Positions 48,832-59,193 of a stretch of DNA of 64,000 nucleotides are shown here, piece after piece; the stretch's first letter is position 1; each line of letters opens with the position of its first letter. The stretch is taken from positions 253,449,575-253,513,574 of the forward strand of contig NC_066579.1 in the NCBI RefSeq assembly GCF_024323335.1. Direction: 5' to 3'. Under the pieces are notes generated by a model. That model saw only the letters and a list, made by a program, of their open reading frames with translations. It ran no database searches and was not told the origin of the DNA. The position numbers and the translations under genes were made by a program. The stretch is from Lathyrus oleraceus. Taxonomy: Eukaryota; Streptophyta; Magnoliopsida; Fabales; Fabaceae.

Positions 48832-49984
48832 GGCAAAAGTTAGGGAATAAGCGAATGACTGTGATCTGAGTTCATCAGTGTTATATCACCGTTTCATTCA
48901 ATCCGGCAATCTTCAAAGGTTAAAGATCGACTAATCATCCACTTCAGAAAGCAAGATGAGCAGAGCGTCTTGAGGACATACGAGCCATAGCAGAGTCGAA
49001 ACTCGGTGGGACCCCGTATCCCCATTGCTATTAGGATAGTTCTCTTTTTATAGCGATCACCTCTTTTCAGGGATCAGCTTCCTGATACCCTCGCCTATTC
49101 CTGGCACAAATTTTCTCCCCAGTAAGAGTCGAATAATTCAGTTAAAGAGCCTCTTTATTTTTCATTTATCAATTTGTTTGCAAAAATGTCCGAATTTTTG
49201 ATAAAACATATTGCATATGAACATAATGGTGGCTTTTGCAGATGATTTGCACAGGAAAACATTTAAAATTGCTTTGAATGTGCTTAATCCCGGACGGTGA
49301 ATTCAAACCGAGTAATTCCCCCGAGGCATACGTGTATTTTTGGTTGCAGGTCACAGGAACCGGATGCCAAGTCATGAACCCTCATCCCCAAGCGGTTGAC
49401 AAAGTCTCTCCTCAGCAGAGCATGCTCCCCAGCAGAGTTGACAGTATCCAGACTATATATCCCCAGCGGAGTTGACAGTGTCAGACTTTATCTTCCTAGC
49501 AACAGCGGAGTGGTTGCATACCCAACAGATGAGAGGGTGGTGTTCCCAGTGTTCATCTCATTCCCCAGCAGATTATTTTTAACAGATTTGTTAATCCCCA
49601 ACTTGAGGGCGATTAGCAAGTTCATATCCCCAGCAAAGGTCGTTTCCTACGACATTTCCCCAGGAAGGGTTTTCCCCACAGACTCTCCTCACAGGGCCTC
49701 GCCGAACAAAGTTTCCATAGTTGATACTCCCCCCGCAAGGTCAACTTTTCAAGCAGCCAATTTATTTTTGGTGGCTCATTGGTCCCGGCAGACGGATCAT
49801 TCCCCAAAGAGCATTCAAGGATTGATACAGCGATCTATTCCCTACCGGAGTTTGCTTCCCCAAGTAGATTTCTTTTTACTCCATGCATAACATTTGCATT
49901 TGCATGCATATCATATCAAGCATACACATAAGCTGATAAACAGGTTCTTCCAAGCAGACTGAAGAATTACTTTACAACCAAGGT
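48832..49984 (+). repeat. Tat-E 3' UTR, proximal part with PBS-complementary words
   Basis: Non-coding. From about 49100 to 49890 it contains many variants of TCCCCAGCAGAGTTGACA, best at 49426-49443 and 49460-49477. This is nearly the exact reverse complement of the element's PBS. Other, weaker copies begin with TCCCC at about 49108, 49385, 49562 and 49629. Confidence 0.6.
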
Positions 49985-50905
49985 CATGAGATCCAGCCAG
50001 AGGATCAAGCGTGAGTGATCCAGCCTGAGGGTCGTTTTGAAGATTCAGCCTGAGAATCGTTTTCTAGTGATCCAGCCTGAGGGTCATTTCGAAGATTCAG
50101 CCTGAGAATCGTTTTCCAGTGATCCAGCCTGAGGGTCATTTCGAAGATTCAGCCTGAGAATCGTTCTCCAGTGATCCGGCCTGAGGTTCATTTTGAAGAT
50201 TCAGCCTGCGAATCGTGTTCTAGTGATCCAGCCTGAGGGTCATTTCGAAGATTCAGCCTGAGAATCGTGTTCCAGTGATCCAGCCTGAGGGTCATTTCGA
50301 AGATTCAACCTGAGAATCGTGTTCCAGTAAGCCAGCCTAAGGCTCAATTTGAAGATTCCCCAGTGAAGTTGCCTACAAGCTTTATTTCCCCAGCAAGCCC
50401 AAGTCTAATTGAGGAGTCGTTACAACATGTTCTAGCCCGAAGAATATGTACGAAGCCCAAAAGTGGAATATTCTCGAAGCTGCATATCTAATATGAAGGT
50501 TGGGTGTAGATTTCAAAAGAGGGTCAACCAGCGCATGCCTCAGATGCGGGATCCTAATGATGGGAATTTATCATCAAAACAATCCAGATCTAGCCAGAAG
50601 ATCGAAGTAGATTCAGCCAGAGAATCGAAACAAAGAAGATCTAGCCAGAAGATCGAAAATCGCAACAATTCAGATCTAGCCAGAAGATCGAAGTAGATTC
50701 AGCCAGAGAATCAAAGGAAATAGATTCAGCCAGAGAATCGAAACGAAGGAGATCTAGCCAGAAGATCAAAATCGTATCCAGCCTGAGGATCAAAATTAAT
50801 ATCCAACCAGAGGACTAAATTGAGTATAGGTTCAGCCAGAGGATCGAAACTCTAGATTAAGCCAGAAGACTGATTCAGATCCAGCCAGAGGATCGGAAGA
50901 AAAAT
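49985..50905 (+). repeat. Tandem GAT..ATC hairpin array in the Tat-E 3' UTR
   Basis: A 52-bp tandem repeat (copies starting near 50017, 50069, 50121, 50173, 50225, 50277) made of two half-units of about 26 bp, followed by a looser array of the same half-unit to 50905. Each half-unit reads GATNN-AGCC(T/A)GA-NNATC with complementary arms: GATTC/GAATC, GATCC/GGATC or GGGTC, GATCT/AGATC. Period and structure are regular in the first part and degenerate later. Confidence 0.8.
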
Positions 50906-51040
50906 AAACAGCGCGGTGTATTTCCGCGTTTTTGTGGTGTTCTCGGAGCGCAAATTTTCGATTTGTCTTTGGTATTCAATCACAGCTCACCCCGTTTGTC
51001 TGATAAGCTGTTCGCTTTCATCCTACTCGGGTTAGCTGAT
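50906..51040 (+). other. Tat-E 3' UTR, distal part
   Basis: 135 bp without recognisable repeats, ending in GAT, the CACTA target duplication. The UTR resumes for about 20 bp at 56330. Confidence 0.5.
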
Positions 51041-51340
51041 CACTACGCCAAATAAGGGAAAAGAGGGCGCTTATTTTGGCCTATAACAGTGCTTTTAAGC
51101 ACCCTCTAAAGTGGCGCTGGCATAGGTAAAGACAGCGCTTTGTTTTCCTGGAGAAAGCGCTGTCTAAAGTGGCCCTTTAAGGGCCACATTATAGTGCGCT
51201 TTCAGAAAAAAGCGCCCTCTGGAGTGGTCCATAAAGGGCCACCTTAGAGGGCGCTTTCTGGACAAAGCGCCCTCTAAAGTTGTCAATGTAAAGTGTTTAG
51301 AGGGCGCTTCCTACAGAAAGCGCCCTCTAAAGTGTTTGTT
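51041..51340. repeat. Left subterminal repeats of CACTA-F
   Basis: About five hairpin-forming pairs of the type AGAGGGCGCTT..AAGCGCCCTCT, several followed by a variant of AAAGTGG or AAAGTGT. Such arrays in CACTA elements are binding sites for the TNPA-like accessory protein (known for En/Spm). Confidence 0.75.
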
Positions 51341-51663
51341 ATTTTAAAAAACTTTGTTTGAAAAACAGTGGGTATTTAATTGGGAACCTGTTCGCATGCT
51401 GCAAAAGTGTAAAATTCATATTGATTTCATCCTTTAATCCAATGTTATACACCATTAATCCATTGATATATACAACATGAATCCATTTATATACAACATT
51501 AATCCTCCATATATACAACATTAATATATGATTCTTTGATCAACAATATACAACAACATATTCATGATTTAGTAAAAGTACAACAACAATATACAACATA
51601 TATACAACAACAACATACAACAACAACATTCCATACATATATGTACAACAATATACAACCTAG
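51341..51663 (-). other. CACTA-F region downstream of the gene
   Basis: AT-rich, with several imperfect repeats built on ATATACAACA. No coding sequence. It would contain the 3' UTR and polyadenylation region of the minus-strand gene. Confidence 0.4.
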
Positions 51664-54600
51664 CTATATGATTCTTTGATCAATAATGAATTGACACAAT
51701 TCATCCTTCATTTCATCCAAATGAGCTCTTGAGTAAGATTTGTATTCGTCAAAGTACTACAATTAAGAGAATAAAACATATTCATGATTTAGTAACAAAT
51801 TAGATGAAATATCCGATAATATTAAAATAAACCCTAAGTTATTATTCCATACCATTTTTGGGATGTCTATACGATTCAACGCAATGATATCTCTCATAAA
51901 TCTCAATACAAAAAATCCGCAATCGACCGAATTGTTTTGCTGAGGACACTACACAGAAAAACAAACAATATATATATAGTTAATTTCTTACAAACACTAT
52001 TATAAGCAAAAAACAAACACTATTATAAGCAAAAATAAGATACTTAATATATACCTGAACTCTGACCCAGGTAATGTCCTTCCTATTACGATAATTCTTT
52101 TTCGATCTAAATTTTAGTATTGCCCTAACAAAATAAAAATGTATATTGAGATCAATCTGAAAGACATAATTAAATATACAAATACACACGAATATTTAGG
52201 GGAATTTCACTTACGCGTCAACCGTCTTCTTCATACTCGGATATTTACTCCAATCACCCGATAACGAATCGAGATAATACACCATTAGTCTCGAAAGATC
52301 CATAGCAACCAACACTCAGTGACCACTGTAAAATAAAACAAAAATTTAGATGCGTGAAAACTTTCTACGTAAAAGATATACATAGATTAGAATGAAATTA
52401 TTAGAAAGAAAATCTAACCCGTTGCCAGAATTAAACGGTAAAAAATACAAACTGGGTGTAGTATTATTGCCGACCGCCATGAATCTATCGACTAGTTCAT
52501 TCTTTACAGATGTTGGATTTTTCGTTATTAACGTTGTGTTGATACGGGAAGCAGCAATAAAATTGAAACGGTTACACAATTCAGTTCCCCGCATCAATGT
52601 GTCATACATATACCTTAAATAGAAACATAATAAACATTAGACTACTCATTGAAATGTGTAAATAAATTGTTCAACTAAGTAAATAATAGATTGATCGGAG
52701 TACCATATGTATGTATGAATGACAGCGATGCCCAATTCTTCGTGTTCAAAAAGTTGTTGCATGTCCTCCTTTGCAATTATTTCGGAATAAGCAATTCCGA
52801 AAACACCTTCATCAAAATCTACACTACGGATGGCGCCGTGCATAATATCGGACTCTTCCACCATTTTCTCAAGACGCATCATAATTTGAGATTTTGTCCC
52901 GGACGTTGTTGGAATATCCTTACCAGCGCTTTTCAACTTTCGACCGGGAACCTAAAAATTCATATAAATTAAATCATGACTTTTTGTGATACAACAGAAT
53001 CGTTGCGTATATAATTCAATGGGTATATATATTTGTACCTCTTTTTGAGATGCAACCGACTCGATGCGTCTTGGAATCCCTTTACCAGCTTTATGTGTGG
53101 GTCTTGTAGGAGTCTAACATTACCATGTAATAAGGATTGATTAAATATCATAATTGTAGCTGAATTGAAATGTGAATACTAAATATTCATAATCATTTAG
53201 AACATATATACCTCGGCATCTGGGAAAATTAGATCTGACGGCCATCCAACAAAGGATCCGACTGCATCTCGCATCAACGTTGTCTCTGAAACAACGTCAG
53301 GTAATGGTAGAAGCGCGTCCGTATCTAATACAAGGTCAACCGAAACTTTCATATATCCCACCGGGAGGGGATTATGGTGAAGTAATTCACCCGAAGTGTT
53401 GTGCACTTTTCCCTTGCCAACTATGCGATAAGTTGGTGACGATAGATACAGCTGACAAGGTGTAATGCCCTAAACCAATAATAAATGTTATTGTTAACGT
53501 GTATATGTGTCAAGTAAAAAAGTGCTATTTTAATTTCATAATAACATATATAATTACCTCGGGAAATTTCGGTTGACAATTGATACTAGCTCGGTCACTA
53601 GTATCTTTTGCCTCGGAACCGCACCTTTCCTCTCTATACCTTGCATTCTCCTTTTGCAGTTCGAGTACTTGTGCCCTTAACTCCGCCAAGGTCTCCGTCA
53701 CCTCTTTGTTGGTAGGATTTTTTGTTTTTGGTTTTTTATAAAATGACGACGGAGTCACACCAAAACTCTTACCCCTCACACGACCGAAATACTCAGGAAC
53801 ATTTAGTACTCGACTAAGTACGCTCCTGCAATCCTGGACCTCGGTTGAAGGTAAGGTTTAGGATAAAGTCTCCTGAAATATTATTAGAGGAGATTAAAAA
53901 TGAATTATATGTCTAACAAAATTTTCGATATAATTAAAGAAATAATGTTACATATACTTACACATTCGTCATAAACATTTTGAACCGCTTCAACGACAGC
54001 CCCATCCTTCCCAACCCGAGCAGCCTTCCACAATACGTGCTCCGGAAGAGATGTTGCGTCACTTTTCTCCTCGGCTAGCTACACATTGAATCAGATTATA
54101 AGATCATCAATTATAACATATTGTGACAATGTATAAGCTCATAGCATTTGAATATACTCACAATTCTTTGTTGTAACCGTGCATATCCCGTACGCCCTTT
54201 TTTGTACGGATACGCGGGTTTTGATGCCCTTTTCCGATTTTTGTCGCTTACTTCCTGGATAAAAAAGTTTAAGGCATATTAGAACCAAGTAACTTAACAA
54301 TTGTATAATACCATAATTAATAGACATTACATGGAATTTTTCGTTTCTTCGTTTGGCAACAAAGTTATCCCATTCTTCGGCTGAAATAATCTCCGCATAC
54401 TTCATTGGCCGTTCTGCTTCAACAAATTTTCCTTCTTCATCCTTGAGAAATTTGTTGGACAAAAAGGATCGAAATCCTCGGAGTCTTTTTTCGGCCAATT
54501 GAATACAATATTTTTGCCGGCTTTCATCGATGTGAAAGGATCTCTAAAAAACATACACCTGGAGTGTGTTATTATAAGTAATATTATAACAATATATGGT

Positions 54601-54931
54601 CAACAAATAGTCAACAAAAAAAACATATAACAATATATGGTAAGTACCTGTATCTCGGACCATATTTTTTCTTTGCCAACCTTCAATTCCGGACTTCTCC
54701 AATTATCACATGTAATCGGAATATGTTGTCGAACAAGGAAACCAATGTAACTTGCCAACATTGAACCGTTAGGCTCAATTAGTTGGTCTTCAGCACTCCA
54801 ATGTACTTCAAATTTTTCACCCTTGTCTCTTGCACGAATGATTGACTTTTAACAGTCAATCCTCGTTTGATTTCTTTTTCAACATTGTTACGTGATCCAC
54901 TCGCGTCATGGGTATCGTCTTGGTTAGCCAT
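51664..54931 (-). pseudogene. Transposon-borne Ptta/En/Spm-Ulp1 fusion gene, 13 exons, three lesions
   Basis: Exons by eye: 54931-54648, 54543-54331, 54254-54162, 54078-53962, 53872-53558, 53469-53212, 53113-53039, 52951-52704, 52613-52419, 52325-52215, 52124-52055, 51948-51853, 51756-51664. All introns are GT-AG and phases match; about 722 codons. The N-terminus has the SMLASYIGFLVRQHIPI and ISAEEWDNFVAKR blocks of the Ptta/En/Spm (Transposase_24) family. The middle has a coiled coil (LAELRAQVLELQKEN) and the GYMKVSVDLV..LPLPDV block. The C-terminus is a C48/Ulp1 cysteine protease with His in exon 10, Asp in YYLDSLSG, and Gln and Cys in CPQQNNSVDCGFFVLRFM. Lesions are a one-base shift near 54845, TAA at 53858-53860, and TGA at 52316-52318 replacing the residue after the catalytic His. 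Ulp1 enzymes cleave ubiquitin-like modifiers; the role in transposition is unknown. Confidence 0.8.
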
Positions 54932-55640
54932 TTTATCTGTAATATAGAAATGATTCAATAAGACCCAAGTAAGACAATGACCATATTCGTGAAGCTACAC
55001 AAAAAACACATTCATATACCTTCCATTTCTCTCATGTTACAACAATCTAAACTCTCTCTTTTTTTATCATTATTGAATACAAACTCACACACACCTACTG
55101 CATACAAAAGACCAATGCAAACTTATGGTGTTTGGAACATGAACAAACTTGCATCCATAATGATCAAACTTCCAAGCACAAGCTCAAACACACTCCAAAT
55201 GACATCAGTTTTCAATCAGAAATAAAAAACCTTACAACAAGGTGCTCATGAACACCATATAGTGCTCGTTTGCCCTAAACAACATTAATCAACATAATGC
55301 ACAAAATGCAAAACTCAGTTTAGAAAATGCCCTAATCAAACGCCTGAAGAAAGTGAACGGTAACGATGGAGAAGAGAAATACCTTCAAGGTGACGGTAAC
55401 GATGGAGAAGAAAGTGAACAGCGACGGTGGACGCAGATAACTCAGTGAACGTGAACGCAACAGCAGAAAAAGGCGACGGCGACGACGACGGTGAGGGAGG
55501 GAGAACGAACGGAGGACGAGAGTAATCGCAGTAGAGAGTAATCGCAGTAGAGAGAAAACCCAGTTACGTAAACGAAATAGCATATAGAGAGGGAAAATAA
55601 AGAGACATGCAGTATATGTTATATTTTAATGTTTACTAAA
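54932..55640 (-). other. CACTA-F region upstream of the gene
   Basis: Presumed promoter and 5' leader of the minus-strand gene. There is a purine-rich stretch at 55330-55570 with GAGAGAG and ACGGTAACG repeats. No clear TATA box could be assigned. Confidence 0.4.
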
Positions 55641-56329
55641 GGGGACCTTAGAGGGCGCTTTTGTAAAAAAAGCGCCCTCTAAAGGGGGCCTAAGAGGGCG
55701 CTTCTGAAAGCGCTCTCTAAGGCTTTCCAAAAGCGCCTTATAAAGTAAAAATGTACATGGACTTAGAGAGCGCTTTTTTAAAAGCGCCCTCTAAGGGTAC
55801 CCTTAGAGGGCGCTTTCATAAACGCGTCCTCTATTGGTGTCCCTCCATTTCCTCATTATTTTTTCGCTTCACTTTAGAGGGCGCTTTGTTACAAAAGCGC
55901 CCTCTAAACTGCGCTGTCTATTCCAATTGTTCGCTCCTTATTTTTTCTCTTCACTTTAGAGTGCGCTTCTTTAAAAAAGCGCCCTCTAAAGGGGGCCTAA
56001 GAGGGCGCTTCTGAAAGCGCTCTCTAAGGCTTTCCAAAAGCGCCTTATAAACTGGAAATGTACATGGACTTAGAGAGCGCTTTTTTAAAAACGCCCTCTA
56101 AGGATACCCTTAGAGGGCGCTTTCATAAACGCGCCCTCTATTGGTGTCCCTCCATTTCCTCATTATTTTTTCGCTTCACTTTAGAGGGCGCTTTGTTACA
56201 AAAGCGCCCTCTAAAGTGCGCTGTCTATTCCAATTGTTCGCTCCTTATTTTTTCTCTTCACTTTAGAGTGCGCTTCTTTAAGAAAGCGCCCTCTAAGGTG
56301 CGCTGTCTATTCCAGTTTTTGGCGTAGTG
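55640..56329. repeat. Right subterminal repeats of CACTA-F with a 307-bp tandem duplication
   Basis: More than ten inverted pairs of AGAGGGCGCTTT / AAAGCGCCCTCT. The block beginning at about 55683 (GGGGGCCTAAGAGGGCG) recurs 307-309 bp downstream at about 55992, so most of this end is doubled. The CACTA-G end at 59194 carries a single copy in inverted orientation. Confidence 0.82.
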
Positions 56330-56333
56330 GATG

Positions 56334-56349
56334 ATTGAATAGGGGCAGC
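56334..56349 (+). promoter_or_regulatory. Tat-E polypurine tract
   Basis: TTGAATAGGGGCAGC immediately before the 3' LTR start. It corresponds to CTTAAATAGGGGCATC in Ogre-B. Confidence 0.7.
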
Positions 56350-56459
56350 TGTAACACCCCAAAATTTGCCCCCCTCATTCATGCATTCATTTAGCATTTC
56401 ATATTGCATTTCATCATGTCAATCAGAATTAGATCCAAGAAACTTTAAAAAAAAAAAAA

Positions 56460-56510
<51 letters not shown>

Positions 56511-57151
56511 AATAAATAAATAAAAATAATAATAATAAAAAAAATATATAATAGAAAAAACTTGGACTTGGACCTCTCTCATTTGAGCCCACAAAGCCAT
56601 GAAAATCAGGTTATAAAAGAGGGAGATCAGACAGAAAAAGGAAGAGAAGCAAAATACTCTGAGGTTTCCTTGAAACAAAACCCTAGACAAAACCTGGAGA
56701 GGAACCTGACAGAGAACTCAGAGCAACCCCCATCTCACGCAAACCCTAACATTTCAACCGGTCTCTCCCATCAGGTTTGCCTCATTCCCATAATTTTATG
56801 CTCTTAATTTGGATCATCTGAATGTATGAGGTATGATGGATGAATTTCATTATGTTTTTGCCCACGGGTTTAATTATGCATGAATGGGTGAAACCTATGC
56901 CTTGAATGTTTAATCACATGATTTCTGAAATGTATGCCACAGGGTTTGAGGTTTCTGAAACCATACTGTTATCCATGAAAAGAAATGCTTATCGTGTTTC
57001 ACTAACCCTTTTGTTGAGTTTTTGTGAGGGCTCACAGACTCTTGCAGAGATGGTTTGCGTGGTTTTGCCACTTTATTTGTGGGATACCCCCTGGAGGTTC
57101 ATTCTAATTACCAGTTGTTTTTTTGCGCACTGTATTTTTCAGGTTGCTACA
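56350..57151 (+). repeat. Tat-E 3' LTR with an 860-bp internal deletion
   Basis: Starts TGTAACACCCC and matches the 5' LTR to about 57112, then joins directly to the last 39 bp (GTTGTTTTTTTGCGCACTG to GCTACA). The part equivalent to 41650-42512, including most of the R-U5 region and the PBS look-alike, is missing. The AAT microsatellite (56450-56550) is longer than in the 5' LTR. The rest is nearly identical to the 5' LTR. Confidence 0.88.
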
Positions 57152-57156
57152 CTACC

Positions 57157-59193
57157 CGAAGGTGAATTTTCTCAAACCTCGCTTCTTTGATTCTCCCTCA
57201 TTTCTCAATTATTTGGCTTGATTTTTGGTTGGCTAAAGTCCTACCAATGTAGGCAACAAGATTGAGTTGCTCTGAGGTCAAATCGAAGCAACTCAGTTCA
57301 TAATCCTCAAACTTAAAATCCGTGTATCTTTCAATATACTTGGAATTGGAAGAAGTTGGGGCCAGATTCGTGCTCCTGAGCATGATTCCTTTAAAATGAT
57401 GTCCCTACTTTTTATTTTGGTGGTGGTTGATGGTGGACCAGTCTGGTGAGGTCCACCAGAGAAGATGATCGGAGCTAGGGCTCCAATGATGCGTTGGAAC
57501 ATCCCAGGCCATCTTATCTCATATCAACGTTTTAATCCTGACCCTCCTTCCTGATTACCACGCGTGTATACGCGTTGACTACAGAACATGATTGAAGCGC
57601 ATGCTTGGCCATCAGATCCGCCACCTCAATTAATGTGGGAGATCTTGGTTTTTGAATTTCTTTTTATTTTTTGATTTTTCATTTAACCCCATTATTTTGT
57701 TTAATTCATATTAATTTCATTTTTAATCCAAAAAGTATGAGACTTTCACCAAAAATCTTTAAATATTTTTCTATTCCATATTTTGAGTTAAAATTATTTT
57801 TTGGAATAATTCTGATATTTTTCGTGAATTAAATGTCTTTGTGCATATTTTTAATTGTTTTAAAATACTTCTGACTTTTCCAAAAATCATGATATTTTTT
57901 GTCTAAGGTCCTTTGACCTTGTTTGACCTAGGATAAATCCCTTACCCATTTATTTGGTGTTTTGAAGGGATTTGAGGTTTTGACCAAATTAAAATGAATT
58001 TTAATTCATTTTTGAATTGATTTTTAATTGAATAAATGCTTGAAAATTATGTTGAGGCATTTTTAGGGTCTTGTGATGTTTGAATTTCTATTGGGCCTTG
58101 ATCATGGTAGATTTGACTTTTGTTTGACCAATACTATTGGATTTAAGGGATTGATGAAATGTATATTATTTGGTGTTTGGAAGGGATTTGAGGTTTTGAC
58201 CAAATTAAAATGCATTTTAATTCATTTTTGAATTGATTTTTAATTGAATAAATGCTTGAAAATTATGTTGAGGCATTTTTAGGGTCTTGTGATGTTTAAA
58301 TTTTTATTGGGCCTTGATCATGGTTGATTTGACTTTTGTTTGACCAATACTATTGGATTTAAGGGATTGATGAAATGTATATTTCATCTCCCAAAATGAA
58401 TGAATAGTATTAATCAGATGAATTTCCTCCTGTAATCAATTTGGATTATATCTCCCCTTCCCTCTTCATCTTGGTCCGTATTCTTCCCCAATCCCTCATT
58501 GACCAATGAAATCTCTTCATGTCTAATGCTAGTTGATTCGTCAATGACCTTGTGTCAGATAAATCAACATGAGCCACACTGAGATAGGTCTTTCCCCATT
58601 TATTTTAGTGTGTGGTATATTTTAGGAGTTTGGTTCTTTGTACCAAATCTCTAACATGTATTAACACCTATATTTTTATTTCCCGACCTCAGATAGTTGT
58701 GACTTCTACATAAGTCCAATTACGATTGCTTAACATAGAGCTAAATTTGATCAAGAAGGCATAGCATTCTAGTAAGTGAGATTGTAAGTCTCTCATTCTT
58801 CATGGAATCATGTGGAGACTTGACCTTTTTTCCTTTAATGAGCGCTAGTGGCATACTTGTTTAATTATCCAAGTTGGAGCCCTTCTCATGGATGATGTCT
58901 TAGTTCAAGGATTCATACTTGTGAATTAATGGTTGAGTGTTCTCCAAAGAATGACTTAACAAAGTTAAAACTCTTCACTAACATTTGACTAACACTTGAC
59001 TAACTTTTATTCATTTTTCTTTTACTTTCAAGTCATATACTTTATGCAATTTAAATTTCAGCACATTTACCATTCATCTGCCATTTACATTTTCATGCAA
59101 CTTGTTTATGTTTCAGTTCCTTTTACTTTGCTCACTTGAGCCATATCATGTGATTGTATATTTTTGTTTGCTTGTTTTTGTTTTTGCTTGTGG
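57157..59193 (+). repeat. Ogre-D LTR, second part
   Basis: Continues the LTR interrupted at 40912. It is related, in inverted orientation, to the Ogre-A LTR: for example the CCGACCTCAGATAGTTGTGAC region at 58682 matches 14660-14690, and GCTCACTTGAGCCATA at 59130 matches 14440-14460. It is cut at 59193 by CACTA-G. No ORF. Confidence 0.7.
57951..58382 (+). repeat. 216-bp tandem duplication in the Ogre-D LTR
   Basis: The segment starting TATTTGGTGTTTTGAAGGGA at 57951 is repeated from 58167 with a few substitutions. Both copies end near ATTGATGAAATGTATATT. Confidence 0.85.

Larger units (their letters stand above)
51041..56329. mobile_element. CACTA-F: 5.3-kb CACTA (En/Spm-type) DNA transposon
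   Basis: Terminal inverted repeats CACTACGCCAAA at 51041 and TTTGGCGTAGTG ending at 56329, flanked by the 3-bp target duplication GAT (51038-51040 and 56330-56332). Subterminal regions at both ends are filled with inverted copies of AGAGGGCGCTTT. The interior carries one multi-exon gene on the minus strand. No DDE transposase (TNP2 type) is visible, so the element is probably non-autonomous. It landed 20 bp before the 3' LTR of Tat-E. Confidence 0.92.
40913..57151 (+). mobile_element. Tat-E: Tat-lineage retrotransposon with deleted RT and integrase cores
   Basis: Complete insertion with LTRs at 40913-42551 and 56350-57151 and perfect 5-bp target duplications CTACC at 40908-40912 and 57152-57156. 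The order is LTR, PBS, leader, gag, protease, intron, RNase H remnant, integrase C-terminus, hairpin array, repetitive 3' UTR, PPT, LTR. The RT palm and the integrase core are missing through two separate deletions, so the element could move only with proteins from a relative. CACTA-F is inserted just before the PPT. I see no ORF1. Confidence 0.9.

Noticed and set aside
50015..50380. Regular 52-bp tandem repeats as a possible CRISPR array
   Set aside because: The genome is clearly plant, and the repeats are contiguous half-units with no variable spacers; they are a 3' UTR tandem repeat.
51664..54931. A host SUMO-protease gene
   Set aside because: It lies wholly between CACTA terminal repeats with a target duplication and has a transposase-family N-terminus, so it belongs to the transposon.
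55751..56327. Two similar ORFs of 87-89 codons on the plus strand
   Set aside because: They are read-through of the duplicated AGAGGGCGCTTT subterminal repeats, and the third relative at 59196-59387 is the same repeat on the other strand.
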